Positions 47,816 through 56,228 of a stretch of DNA of 64,000 nucleotides are shown one piece after another (position 1 is the stretch's first letter; each line of letters starts with the position of its first letter). The stretch is from CAVSRC01 sp963750065. GTDB taxonomy: Bacteria > Pseudomonadota > Alphaproteobacteria > Rhizobiales > Kaistiaceae. The notes beneath the pieces were generated by a model. The model did not search any database and was not told where the DNA came from. It saw only the letters and a list, made by a program, of their open reading frames with translations. The DNA is taken from positions 62,001-126,000 of the forward strand of contig CAVVPK010000010.1 of assembly GCA_963750065.1 (NCBI GenBank), read 5' to 3'. The translations under genes were made by a program, and so were the position numbers.

Positions 47816-49027
47816 TCAGGGCAGCGGGATGATCCGGCAGGGTTCGCCGGCCTTGGCGGCCGGGGCGTGTGGCGGGCGCACGATCAGGCAGTCGGCAATG
47901 GCGAGCACGCCGAGCATGGAGGAATCCTGCAGGGGCAGGGGGATGGCCGCGGGCAGTTCGCCGCGGCGCGTGGCCAGACGGGCGCGGATGTGATCCTGAC
48001 GGGCGTCGTTCTCCGGCAGGTCGCCGCCGAGCGTAGCGGACCCGGTCGGGTCGTGCGGTTTCTGGCCGAGCAGGGCTGCGATCAGCGGCCTGAGGAAGAG
48101 GATGGCGCAGACCAGGCTTGACACCGGATTGCCGGGCAGGCCGAGGACGCGGGTCTCCTCGATGCGGCCGAACATCAGCGGCTTGCCGGGGCGCATGGCG
48201 ATGCGCCAGAAGTCGAGGGTGAGCCCCGCCTCCTTCAGCGCCTCCTGCACCAGATCGTGGTCGCCGACCGAGGCACCGCCGATGGTGAGCACGACATCGG
48301 CGGGAAGCGCCAAAGCGCGCTCGACAGCGCGGGTGATGGCGCGGCGGTCGTCGCGCACGATGCCGAGGTCATGGGGCTCGCCGCCGAGGGATTCGACATA
48401 GGCGGCCAGACCCGACGAACTGGCGGCGAAGATCTGGTCCGGCGTCGGCATCTCGCCCGGCGGCACCAGCTCGTCGCCGGTGGCGATGATCGCCACGATC
48501 GGGCGGCAACGGACGGGCAGGCGGGCGTGGCCCATGGCGGCGGCGAGCGCCAGTTCGCGCATGCCGAGTTCGCGCCCGGCTTCGAGCAGCAGGGCATTCT
48601 GCTGAAAGTCGAGGCCGGCACGACGGATATGGCGGCCGGGAGTGGTCGCCGCGGTTACGGTCACGGTGCCGTCCGCGTGGGCTTCAGCGTTCTCCTGGAT
48701 GAGGATGGCGTCGGCGCCGGCCGGCACCGGCGCGCCGGTGAAGATGCGTACCGCCTCGCCCGGCCCGACGGCGCCGTCGTAGTGGCGCCCGGCGGCCGCC
48801 ATGCCGACGACCTTCAAGGTGGCGGGCAGCGCAGCCGTATCGGCGGCGCGCACGGCATAGCCGTCCATGGAGGAGGCGTCGAAGGGCGGCTGGCTGCGCC
48901 GCGCTTTCAGCGGCTCGCCAAGCGTGCGCCCGGCGGCCTCGGCGAGGGTCACATAGTCGCACGACACCGGGGCGGCGCCGACGATGATGCGGGCGACGGC
49001 CTCGTCGACAGGAAGGAGCGGCGTCAC
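47816..49027 (-). CDS. moeA: molybdopterin molybdotransferase MoeA
   Basis: MoeA inserts molybdate into adenylated molybdopterin. The 403 residues show RRSQPPFDASSMDGYAVRAA, GAPVPAGADAILIQENAE, the nucleotide loop VVLTIGGASVGDHDLVQEAL, GKPLMFGRI and the C-terminal GLPGNPVSSLVCAILFLRPL, all family blocks. It overlaps the end of moaC by 4 bases, so the two cofactor genes are coupled. A 123-base gap with the lexA promoter follows. Confidence 0.96.
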   Translation of the reverse strand: MTPLLPVDEAVARIIVGAAPVSCDYVTLAEAAGRTLGEPLKARRSQPPFDASSMDGYAVRAADTAALPATLKVVGMAAAGRHYDGAVGPGEAVRIFTGAPVPAGADAILIQENAEAHADGTVTVTAATTPGRHIRRAGLDFQQNALLLEAGRELGMRELALAAAMGHARLPVRCRPIVAIIATGDELVPPGEMPTPDQIFAASSSGLAAYVESLGGEPHDLGIVRDDRRAITRAVERALALPADVVLTIGGASVGDHDLVQEALKEAGLTLDFWRIAMRPGKPLMFGRIEETRVLGLPGNPVSSLVCAILFLRPLIAALLGQKPHDPTGSATLGGDLPENDARQDHIRARLATRRGELPAAIPLPLQDSSMLGVLAIADCLIVRPPHAPAAKAGEPCRIIPLP

Positions 49028-49530
49028 TTGCGTATCTCCTTGGGGCGTTTCTCCTTGGTCTTCCAGGTGCCCGATTTGCCGCCGCGCTTCTCGATCAGGC
49101 GGATGCCGGTGACGGTCATGCCGCGATCGACCGCCTTGGCCATGTCGTAGATGGTGAGGCAGGCGACCGAGACGGCCGTCAGCGCCTCCATCTCGACGCC
49201 GGTCTTTCCGGCGAGTTTGGCGGTGGCGCGCACGCGCAGGCCGGGAAGGTCCTTATCCGGCTCAATATCGACGGCGACCGAGGTCAGTGCCAGCGGGTGG
49301 GCGAGCGGGATCAGCTCATGGGTGCGCTTGGCGGCCATGATGCCGGCGATGCGGGCGGCGCCGACGACATCGCCTTTCTTGGCATTGCCGGAAAGGATGA
49401 GGTCGAGGGTTGCGGGCCGCATGGTGACGGCGCCTTCAGCGACCGCCACGCGCTGGCTGACCGCCTTGGCGCCGACATCGACCATGCTGGCGGCGCCGGT
49501 CTTGTCGAGATGGGTGAGCGTCTTCTTCAC
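49024..49530 (-). CDS. moaC: cyclic pyranopterin monophosphate synthase MoaC
   Basis: MoaC works with MoaA to make cyclic pyranopterin monophosphate, the first molybdenum cofactor intermediate. The 168 residues include ASMVDVGAKAVSQRVAVAEG, GIMAAKRTHELIPLAHPLAL and GVEMEALTAVSVACLTIYDM with the catalytic Lys in the following AKAVD. The usual LIPLCHPL has Ala for Cys. GTG at 49530 is chosen because AAGGAG lies just upstream and it overlaps the stop of the acetyltransferase gene (GTGA); the longer frame lacks MoaC residues. Confidence 0.95.
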   Translation of the reverse strand: MKKTLTHLDKTGAASMVDVGAKAVSQRVAVAEGAVTMRPATLDLILSGNAKKGDVVGAARIAGIMAAKRTHELIPLAHPLALTSVAVDIEPDKDLPGLRVRATAKLAGKTGVEMEALTAVSVACLTIYDMAKAVDRGMTVTGIRLIEKRGGKSGTWKTKEKRPKEIRK

Positions 49531-50042
49531 GCCAGCTCCTTGCGCATGAAGCAGCGCCGTTCCACGGGAAGCCCGGCTTCGATCTGGCGAGCATGCAGCA
49601 GATGGAAGGCCGGGGTCCATCGGTTTCGCGGCACCTCGTGGAAGCCGGCCTTGGCGTAGAAGGGCGCGTTCCAGGGAATATCGCGAAAGGTCGAGAGGGT
49701 GACGGCGGGAGCGCCCTCGGCGGCGGCGAAGGCCAAGGCCGCCTCGACCAGTCGCCGGCCGAGACCGCGGCGGCCATGAGGCGGGGCGACGTCGAGCTCG
49801 TAGAGATAGAGCTCGCGGTCGAGGAATCCGATGAGCGCGAAGCCGACCGGGACGTCCCAGTCGTCGGCGGCGACCAGCACCGCACCGGCCCGCGCGACTG
49901 CTTCGATGAACTCGACGCTGGAGGGCTCGTTGTCGCCAAGGGTCAGGTCCTCGACGGTCTCGAACAGAGCGCCGGCGGCGCGCTCGATATCGGACAGCAG
50001 CGGATATTCGGGCGGCCGCGCCCGGCGGATCGCATAGGCCAT
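49527..50042 (-). CDS. GNAT-family N-acetyltransferase
   Basis: A 171-residue acetyltransferase: LYLYELDVAPPHGRRGLGRR carries the acetyl-CoA loop (R-R-G-L-G-R), and APFYAKAGFHEVPRNRWTPA is motif B. The N-terminus is MAYAIRRARPPEYPLLSDIE. It is inserted between trpC (3 bases away) and moaC (overlapping stop and start), so it is translated as part of the trp-mo operon. Acceptor unknown. Confidence 0.88.
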   Translation of the reverse strand: MAYAIRRARPPEYPLLSDIERAAGALFETVEDLTLGDNEPSSVEFIEAVARAGAVLVAADDWDVPVGFALIGFLDRELYLYELDVAPPHGRRGLGRRLVEAALAFAAAEGAPAVTLSTFRDIPWNAPFYAKAGFHEVPRNRWTPAFHLLHARQIEAGLPVERRCFMRKELA

Positions 50043-50045
50043 GGG

Positions 50046-50849
50046 TCAGGCCGCGACGGTGGTGCCGAGCAGGCGGGCGGTCGCGGCGGCGACGTCCGCC
50101 TCGCGCATCAGGCTTTCGCCGACCAGATAGGCGCCGATACCGACGGCCTGCAGGCGGGCGATATCGGCGGGCGTGAAGATGCCGCTTTCGCCGACCAGCA
50201 CGCGGTCCTTGGGCACAAGCGGCGCCAGCGCCTCGCTGACCGAGAGCCGGGTCTCGAAGGTGTGCAGGTCGCGATTGTTGATGCCGACGAGGCGCGACTT
50301 CATTGCGAGTGCGCGGTCGAGTTCGGCCTCGTTATGGACCTCGATGAGGACGTCCATGCCAAGCTCCAGGGCGGTGTCCTCGATGGCATGAGCATCGGCG
50401 TCGCTGACCGCGGCCATGATGATGAGGATGCAATCGGCGCCGAGCGCACGGGCCTCGTAGACCTGATAGGGCTCGAACATGAAGTCCTTGCGGATCGCCG
50501 GCAGGTCGACGGCGCGGCGGGCGGAGACCAGATCGCTGGCACCGCCCTGGAAGAAACGGCTGTCGGTCAGCACCGAGAGGCAGGTGGCGCCGCCGGCCTT
50601 ATAGGCCGCGGCCAGGCTCGGCGGGTCGAAGTCCTCACGGATCAACCCTTTGGAGGGGCTCGCCTTTTTGATCTCGGCGATGAGCGCCGGGTGGCCGGCT
50701 GCGATGGTGCGCTCCAGGGCCGCACGGAAGCCGCGTGGCGGCGGCTGGTCCTTTGCGTGGGCCTCGATCTCGGCCTGGGGCGTCGCCTGTTTCGCCGCCG
50801 CGATCTCGGCGCGCTTGGCTTGCTCAATGGTCTTCAGGATGTCGCTCAT
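50046..50849 (-). CDS. trpC: indole-3-glycerol phosphate synthase
   Basis: IGPS closes the indole ring in tryptophan synthesis. The beta/alpha barrel has the catalytic Lys in PALIAEIKKASPSKGLIREDF, ACLSVLTDSRFFQG-like sequence (TCLSVLTDSRFFQGGASDLV), PAIRKDFMFEPYQVYEARAL, LVGINNRDLHTFETRLSVSE and VGESGIFTPADIARLQAVGI. 267 residues, stand-alone and not fused to trpF. It lies 2 bases downstream of trpD. Confidence 0.97.
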   Translation of the reverse strand: MSDILKTIEQAKRAEIAAAKQATPQAEIEAHAKDQPPPRGFRAALERTIAAGHPALIAEIKKASPSKGLIREDFDPPSLAAAYKAGGATCLSVLTDSRFFQGGASDLVSARRAVDLPAIRKDFMFEPYQVYEARALGADCILIIMAAVSDADAHAIEDTALELGMDVLIEVHNEAELDRALAMKSRLVGINNRDLHTFETRLSVSEALAPLVPKDRVLVGESGIFTPADIARLQAVGIGAYLVGESLMREADVAAATARLLGTTVAA

Positions 50850-50851
50850 GG

Positions 50852-51865
50852 TCAGGCGTTCGACACTTTGACCAGCAGCGCCAGCCGTTCGGCGGCCTTG
50901 CCCTGGTCGATGCTCTCAGCGGCCATAGCGGCGCCCGCCTTGAGATCGTCGGCGACACCGGCGACGACCAACGCCGCGCCGGCATTGAGCAGCACGGTGT
51001 CGCGATAGGCATTCTTTTCGCCGGCCAGCACGCGTTTGAGCGCGTCGGCATTGTGGGCGGCGTCGCCCCCCTTGATCGCCGCGACGGGCCAGCTCTTGAG
51101 GCCCGCATCGGCGGGAATGACGTCGAAGGTGGTGACCTTGCCGTCCTTGAGGCGGGCGACCCTGGTCTCGCCGGCGGGCGACATCTCGTCGAGCCCGCCG
51201 TCGCCATGCACCACCCAGGCGGATTCGGCGCCGAGGCTGGCAAGCACATTGGCCAGCGGCTCGACCCAGTCGGGCGAGAAGACGCCGAGCAGGTAGCGCT
51301 TGACGCTGGCCGGGTTGGAGAGCGGGCCAATGAGGTTGAAGACGGTGCGGAAGCCAAGCTCGGCGCGCGCCGGGCCGACATGGCGCATGGCCGAATGGTG
51401 GGCCGGGGCAAACATGAAGCCGATGCCGGCGTCGCGGATGCAGGTGCCGATCTCATCGGGCGTCAGCTCGATCTTGACACCGAGCGCGGCCAGCGTATCG
51501 GCGGCGCCGGACTTCGACGACAGAGCCCGGTTGCCGTGCTTGGCGACCGGCACGCCGGCGCCGGCAACGACGAAGGCCGAAGCGGTGGAGATGTTGTAGC
51601 TGCCCGAGGCGTCGCCGCCGGTGCCGACGACGTCGATGGCATCGGCCGGTGCTACGACCGGGGTCATCTTGGCGCGCATGGTGGCGACCGCGCCGGCGAT
51701 CTCGTCCACGGTCTCGCCGCGGAGCCTGAGGCCGGTCAGGAAGGCGCCGATCTGGACCGGCGTGGCATCGCCCGACATGATGATGTCGAAGGCTTGCTCA
51801 GCCTCTTGGCGGGACAGCCGCTCGCCGGCGGCAACCTTGCCGATGGTGGCTTTCAGGTCAGCCAT
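50852..51865 (-). CDS. trpD: anthranilate phosphoribosyltransferase
   Basis: TrpD attaches ribose phosphate to anthranilate. The PRPP loop is DVVGTGGDASGSYNISTASA, followed by VAKHGNRALSSKSGAADTLA and FMFAPAHHSAMRHVGPARAE, with FNLIGPLSNPA further on. The 337 residues begin MADLKATIGKVAAGERLS; a longer in-frame start at 51967 would run into a dispersed repeat and is rejected. The repeat separates it from trpG. Confidence 0.97.
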   Translation of the reverse strand: MADLKATIGKVAAGERLSRQEAEQAFDIIMSGDATPVQIGAFLTGLRLRGETVDEIAGAVATMRAKMTPVVAPADAIDVVGTGGDASGSYNISTASAFVVAGAGVPVAKHGNRALSSKSGAADTLAALGVKIELTPDEIGTCIRDAGIGFMFAPAHHSAMRHVGPARAELGFRTVFNLIGPLSNPASVKRYLLGVFSPDWVEPLANVLASLGAESAWVVHGDGGLDEMSPAGETRVARLKDGKVTTFDVIPADAGLKSWPVAAIKGGDAAHNADALKRVLAGEKNAYRDTVLLNAGAALVVAGVADDLKAGAAMAAESIDQGKAAERLALLVKVSNA

Positions 51866-51895
51866 TTTTGCATCCCCCGGGTTCAGTTCGCTCAG

Positions 51896-51989
51896 CCTCA
51901 TGGTGAGGTGCGCGCGAAGCGCGCCTCGAACCACAGGGCCGCCCCGTCCTTCGAGGCCCGCCCTCACGGACGGGCACCTCAGGATGAGG
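51896..51989. repeat. dispersed rhizobial-type palindromic repeat, copy 2
   Basis: The unit runs from CCTCATGGTGAGGTGCGCGC through GCGCGCCTCGAACCAC and GTCCTTCGAGG to CACCTCAGGATGAGG. It shares order and most bases with the copy at 39151-39240. It lies inside the trp operon, between trpG and trpD. Confidence 0.85.
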
Positions 51990-52024
51990 CGGAGTGGAGC
52001 CGCATTATTGCAGCATCGCGCGCA

Positions 52025-52636
52025 CTAGGCGACCGACTTCACCGCACGGTGTTTTGCGTTCCAGGCGGCGGCGATGTCGAGGAAATTCTTGAGGATCAGG
52101 TGGCCGTGCTCGGAGGCGATCGACTCCGGGTGGAACTGCACGCCGTGGACGGGCAAGGTCTTGTGCATGGCGCCCATGATGACGCCGTCCTCGGCGTGGG
52201 CGGTGACCTCGAGCACGTCCGGAACGGTTTCCGGCGCGATGGTCAGCGAGTGGTAGCGGGTCGCCTGGAAGTCGGTGTTGATACCGTGGAAGACGCCGCG
52301 GCCGGTGTGGCTGATGGTCGAGACCTTGCCGTGCATCAGCGAAGGCGCGCGCACGATCGAGCCGCCGAAGGCCTGGCCGATAGACTGATGGCCAAGGCAG
52401 ACGCCGAAGATCGGGATGGTGGGCGCGGCGCGGGCGATGAGGTCGAGGGAAATGCCGGCATCGTTGGGCGTGCAGGGGCCGGGCGAGAGCACGATGGCCT
52501 CGGGGTCCATCGCCATCACCTCGTCGACGGTGATCTTGTCGTTGCGGCGCACGGCCAATTTCGCCCCTAGCTCGCCGATGTAGTGGACGAGGTTGTAGGT
52601 GAAGCTGTCGTAGTTATCGATGACGAGAACGGTCAT
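52025..52636 (-). CDS. trpG: anthranilate synthase glutaminase component
   Basis: A class I glutamine amidotransferase that supplies ammonia to TrpE. It starts MTVLVIDNYDSFTYNLVHYI. LSPGPCTPNDAGIS, the nucleophile in IPIFGVCLGHQSIGQAFGGS and the catalytic His in VHGVQFHPESIASEHGH complete the triad region. 203 residues. It follows trpE by 12 bases and is separate from it, not fused as in some rhizobia. It may also serve folate synthesis with PabB, as in other bacteria. Confidence 0.96.
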   Translation of the reverse strand: MTVLVIDNYDSFTYNLVHYIGELGAKLAVRRNDKITVDEVMAMDPEAIVLSPGPCTPNDAGISLDLIARAAPTIPIFGVCLGHQSIGQAFGGSIVRAPSLMHGKVSTISHTGRGVFHGINTDFQATRYHSLTIAPETVPDVLEVTAHAEDGVIMGAMHKTLPVHGVQFHPESIASEHGHLILKNFLDIAAAWNAKHRAVKSVA

Positions 52637-52648
52637 GATCCGGCTCCG

Positions 52649-54160
52649 CTACTGCCCCCTACCGACGCTTGAGGCGAATCTGACCGCCTCTTCGGCGGCG
52701 CGGAAGAGGGCTCGGGCCTTGGCCTCGCACTCCGCGTGCTCCTTCTCGGGCACGGAATCGGCGACGATGCCGGCGCCGGCCTGGACGTACATCTTGCCGT
52801 CCTTGACCACCGAGGTCCTGAGGATGATGCAGGAATCCATGGCGCCGTCGGCGGAGAAATAGCCGACGCAGCCGGCATAGATGCCGCGCTTCTCCAGCTC
52901 AAGCTCGTCGATGATCTCCATGGCGCGCACCTTGGGCGCGCCCGACACGGTGCCGGCCGGGAAGCCGCCGGCCAGCGCATCGAGCATGTCGTGCTCGGGA
53001 GCCAACTTGCCGATGACGTTCGACACGATGTGGATGACCTGGCTGTAGTATTCGAGGAAGAACTGGTCGGTGACCTTGACCGAGCCGATCTCGGCGACGC
53101 GGCCAACATCGTTGCGGCCGAGGTCGAGCAGCATCAGGTGCTCGGCGCGCTCCTTGGGGTCGGCGAGCAGCTCCTCGGAAAGCGCCTTGTCCTCTTCCGG
53201 CGTTAGCCCGCGCGGCCGTGTGCCGGCGATCGGACGGATGGTCACCTCGCCGTCGCGCACGCGCACCAGGATCTCGGGGCTGGAGCCGGCAATCGCGAAA
53301 CCGCCGAAGTCGAGATAGTAGAGGAAAGGCGAGGGGTTGGTGCGGCGGAGCGCCCGGTAGAGGGCAAACGGCGGCAGGTCGAAGGGCGCCTCGAAGCGCT
53401 GCGACAGCACCACTTGGAAAATATCGCCAGCGGCGATGTACTCCTTGGCGCGCCCGACCATGTCGAGATAGGTCTCGCGCGGCGTGTTGGAGACGATCGG
53501 GATATTCGGGTCGAACTCGGCGCCTTCGGATTTATCGAGCGGCGCGTCGAGCGCCTCGACCACTGCCATCAGGCGGTCGACGGCGCGGGCGTGGGCCTGG
53601 CTCCCGGTCATGCCGGCGTCGGCGCGCACCGGCGTGACGATGGTGATCTCGTCCTTCACCGCGTCGAAGACGACGATGACGGTGGGGCGGATCATGACCG
53701 CGTCGGGAAAGCCGAGCGGGTCCGGGTTGACGTTGGGCAACACCTCCATCTGGCGGACCATGTCGTAGCCGAGATAGCCGAAGATACCGGCCGACATGGG
53801 CGGCAGGCTGTGAGGCAGATGGATGTGCGATTCCGCGATGATACGGCGCAGAGCCTCGAGCGCCGGCTCGGCCATCGTCTCGAAGCGATCGCCGGCGGCT
53901 TCCGGGTTGCGGTTGATCTCGGCCTTGCCGCCGGTGGCACGGAAGATCAGGTCCGGCTCGATGCCGATGATCGAATAGCGGCCGCGCACGGCACCGCCTT
54001 CGACCGACTCGAGCAGGAAGCAGTTGGCGCGGCCCGTCGACAGCTTGAGCATGGCCGAGACTGGCGTCTCCAGATCGGCGACAAGCCGCGTCCACACGAC
54101 CTGTGGCTCGCCCGCGTCGTAGGCACGCGCGAAATCTTCCAGGGCGGGTTCGACCAGCAT
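52649..54160 (-). CDS. trpE: anthranilate synthase component I
   Basis: TrpE makes anthranilate from chorismate. The 503 residues include the tryptophan feedback site region NCFLLESVEGGAVRGRYSII, and the catalytic core RPIAGTRPRGLTPEEDKAL, LMLLDLGRNDVGRVAEIGSV, AGGFPAGTVSGAPKVRAMEI and YVQAGAGIVADSVPEKE. Together with trpG, trpD and trpC it forms the trp operon. It starts 20 bases after ppiD, so no leader-peptide attenuator fits directly upstream; transcription may come from ppiD. Confidence 0.97.
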   Translation of the reverse strand: MLVEPALEDFARAYDAGEPQVVWTRLVADLETPVSAMLKLSTGRANCFLLESVEGGAVRGRYSIIGIEPDLIFRATGGKAEINRNPEAAGDRFETMAEPALEALRRIIAESHIHLPHSLPPMSAGIFGYLGYDMVRQMEVLPNVNPDPLGFPDAVMIRPTVIVVFDAVKDEITIVTPVRADAGMTGSQAHARAVDRLMAVVEALDAPLDKSEGAEFDPNIPIVSNTPRETYLDMVGRAKEYIAAGDIFQVVLSQRFEAPFDLPPFALYRALRRTNPSPFLYYLDFGGFAIAGSSPEILVRVRDGEVTIRPIAGTRPRGLTPEEDKALSEELLADPKERAEHLMLLDLGRNDVGRVAEIGSVKVTDQFFLEYYSQVIHIVSNVIGKLAPEHDMLDALAGGFPAGTVSGAPKVRAMEIIDELELEKRGIYAGCVGYFSADGAMDSCIILRTSVVKDGKMYVQAGAGIVADSVPEKEHAECEAKARALFRAAEEAVRFASSVGRGQ

Positions 54161-54180
54161 GGCAGGGATTCCGCGCGCCG

Positions 54181-56076
54181 CTACTGGGTCGGCTGATTGA
54201 GACCCAGCGCCCCGCCGAGGGCGGCCTGGTTGATCTGCACGTCGATCTTGGTCTGGCGCTCGGCGACAAAGGCGGCGAGCAGGTCGTTGACGAACTGGCT
54301 GTCGAGCTGGGACTTGATCTGCGCAAGCTGCGGATCGTTGGGGTTGAACGGCGGCACGGTGGTGCTGTCGACGACGAGCAGCACCTTGTTCATCGGGGTC
54401 GATCCGTCAGCGACGGCGGTGTAGCCCTTGGGACCGTCGAAGGCAGCCGAAATCGCCGCGGCCGAGAGGCCGTCGCTCGGCTTCGATCCGCGCGTCAGCT
54501 TGTCCGCCGTCTTCACCTCGAGGCCGGCATCGGCCGCGACCGTGGCGAGATCGCCGCCGACAAGCTTGGCCTTCAGTGCGTCCGCCTGTTCGGCGACCTT
54601 CTTCTGGCGCTGCTCGTCCTTCCAGGCGGCAACCACCTGGTCGCGCACCTCGGCCAGCGTGCGATCGCGTGCCGGCAACACCTGGGTGACGTCGTACCAG
54701 ATGAAGGTGTCGCGGGTTGGCTCGATCGGATTGTTCTCCATGCCGACATCGGATTCGAAGGCCGACGACACCAGCAGCGGGGGCAGGTCGGCAATCGCCT
54801 TGCCGTCCGGGGCCTTTCCCGACTGATCGACCTCGGGCACGCTGATCATCTTCAGCCCGTACTTCTGGGCAACCTCCTTGAGCGTCGAGCCGCCGGCGCG
54901 ATCATCCTCAATCTTGTTGCGCAGGTTGTTGACCTCGTTGGCGGCGCGCTCGGTGGCGATCTGCATCTTGAGCTGGTCCTTGACCTCGGCGAAGGTCTTG
55001 ACCACGTCGGGGACGATGTTGTCGACGCGCACGATCACCGGACCGAAGCGCCCCTCGACGACGCCGCTAACGCCGCCGTCGGTGAGGCTGAACGCTGCGT
55101 CGGCGACCTTGGGATCGACGATCTTGGCCTTGGTCACTTGACCGAGGTCGATATCGGAGGTCTTGAGATTGCGCTCGGCGACCAGCTGATCGAAGGTCTT
55201 GCCGTCGGCGAGTTCCTTGGCCGCCGCCTCGGCTTCGGCCTGGGTCTTGAAGACGATCTGCTCGACATGGCGGGTGCCGGGCGTGACGAAGCGGCTCTTC
55301 TCCTGGTCATAGAGCTTCTGGGCGTCGGCGTCGCTGACGTCCTGCGGCTTGGCGATCGCCGCCGGGCTCAGCGAGAAATACGCGATCGCCCGGTATTCGG
55401 GCGCCTTGTAGGCGCTCTTGTGGGCGTCGAAATAGGCGTTGAGATCGGTGTCGGAGGGCTCGGCGATGTCGCTCGCCGCCGGTGCGGTCAGCACCACATA
55501 GCTGAGCGCGCGCTCATCGTCGCGATACTCGCCGACGGCCTTGACGATCGTCTCGGGCACGGTGACGTCGCCGGCCAGCCCCTGATCGAGCTCGTTGCGG
55601 ATGAAGTCGGCGGTGAGCAGCAGCACCAGATTGTCTTCGGTCAACCCTTGCGACTGCGCGATCTGTGTGAAGTAGGTGCGGCTGAACTGGCCGGTCGGCC
55701 CCTGCAGGTTGCTGTCGGTCCTGATCAGGCGGCCGACGGTATCGGGCGAAAGGCTGAGGCCCATCTGGTGAGCGGTGTCGTCAAGCGTGGCCTCGGTAAG
55801 CATCTGGCTGAGGACGCGGCTGGGAACGCCGAGCTGCGCTGCCTGCTGCGAGGTGAGCTGGTTGCCGAACTGCTGGCCGAGCTGGCGCACGGCCATGTCG
55901 AAGCGGCGACGGAACTCGGCGCCGCTGAGCGTAACGCTGCCGACCTTGGCGACGTCGTTGCGGCCGTAGCCCCGGAAAACGTCCGCGACGCCCCAGACAC
56001 CGAAGCTGATCACCAGGAGCAGCATCATGATCTGGACGACCCATCCGGACGTCAATTTGCGTAGTGCGTCTAACAT
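54181..56076 (-). CDS. ppiD: PpiD/SurA-type peptidylprolyl isomerase
   Basis: A periplasmic folding factor anchored in the inner membrane. A single N-terminal membrane helix (about 14-34, IMMLLLVISFGVWGVADVF) is followed by a SurA-like chaperone region with GAEFRRRFDMAVRQLGQQFG. A parvulin-like PPIase domain covers about 240-360 (TPGTRHVEQIVFKTQAEAEA), and a long C-terminal chaperone region follows. 631 residues is normal for PpiD. Its client proteins would be outer-membrane and exported proteins. Its position ahead of trpE is conserved in the group. Confidence 0.93.
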   Translation of the reverse strand: MLDALRKLTSGWVVQIMMLLLVISFGVWGVADVFRGYGRNDVAKVGSVTLSGAEFRRRFDMAVRQLGQQFGNQLTSQQAAQLGVPSRVLSQMLTEATLDDTAHQMGLSLSPDTVGRLIRTDSNLQGPTGQFSRTYFTQIAQSQGLTEDNLVLLLTADFIRNELDQGLAGDVTVPETIVKAVGEYRDDERALSYVVLTAPAASDIAEPSDTDLNAYFDAHKSAYKAPEYRAIAYFSLSPAAIAKPQDVSDADAQKLYDQEKSRFVTPGTRHVEQIVFKTQAEAEAAAKELADGKTFDQLVAERNLKTSDIDLGQVTKAKIVDPKVADAAFSLTDGGVSGVVEGRFGPVIVRVDNIVPDVVKTFAEVKDQLKMQIATERAANEVNNLRNKIEDDRAGGSTLKEVAQKYGLKMISVPEVDQSGKAPDGKAIADLPPLLVSSAFESDVGMENNPIEPTRDTFIWYDVTQVLPARDRTLAEVRDQVVAAWKDEQRQKKVAEQADALKAKLVGGDLATVAADAGLEVKTADKLTRGSKPSDGLSAAAISAAFDGPKGYTAVADGSTPMNKVLLVVDSTTVPPFNPNDPQLAQIKSQLDSQFVNDLLAAFVAERQTKIDVQINQAALGGALGLNQPTQ

Positions 56077-56228
56077 TTCAATCCTCGGCGGCGGCCGCTG
56101 TATGGGGGCAGGTTTCGGGCGCGGATAATAGGTTCACCGCCCCCGCCGCCGCAAGGAATAGTCGCCCGCCCGGCGATGGGCAAAAAAGCGCAGAATCGCA
56201 GGCGGTTGCGGGTGGCGCCCGATCGCCG

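Noticed and set aside
46367..48121. Plus-strand open frame of 584 codons across comEC, lexA and moeA
   Set aside because: It overlaps three recognised genes in wrong frames.
54103..56064. Plus-strand open frame of 653 codons antisense to ppiD
   Set aside because: Shadow of ppiD; no ribosome site and no family motifs.
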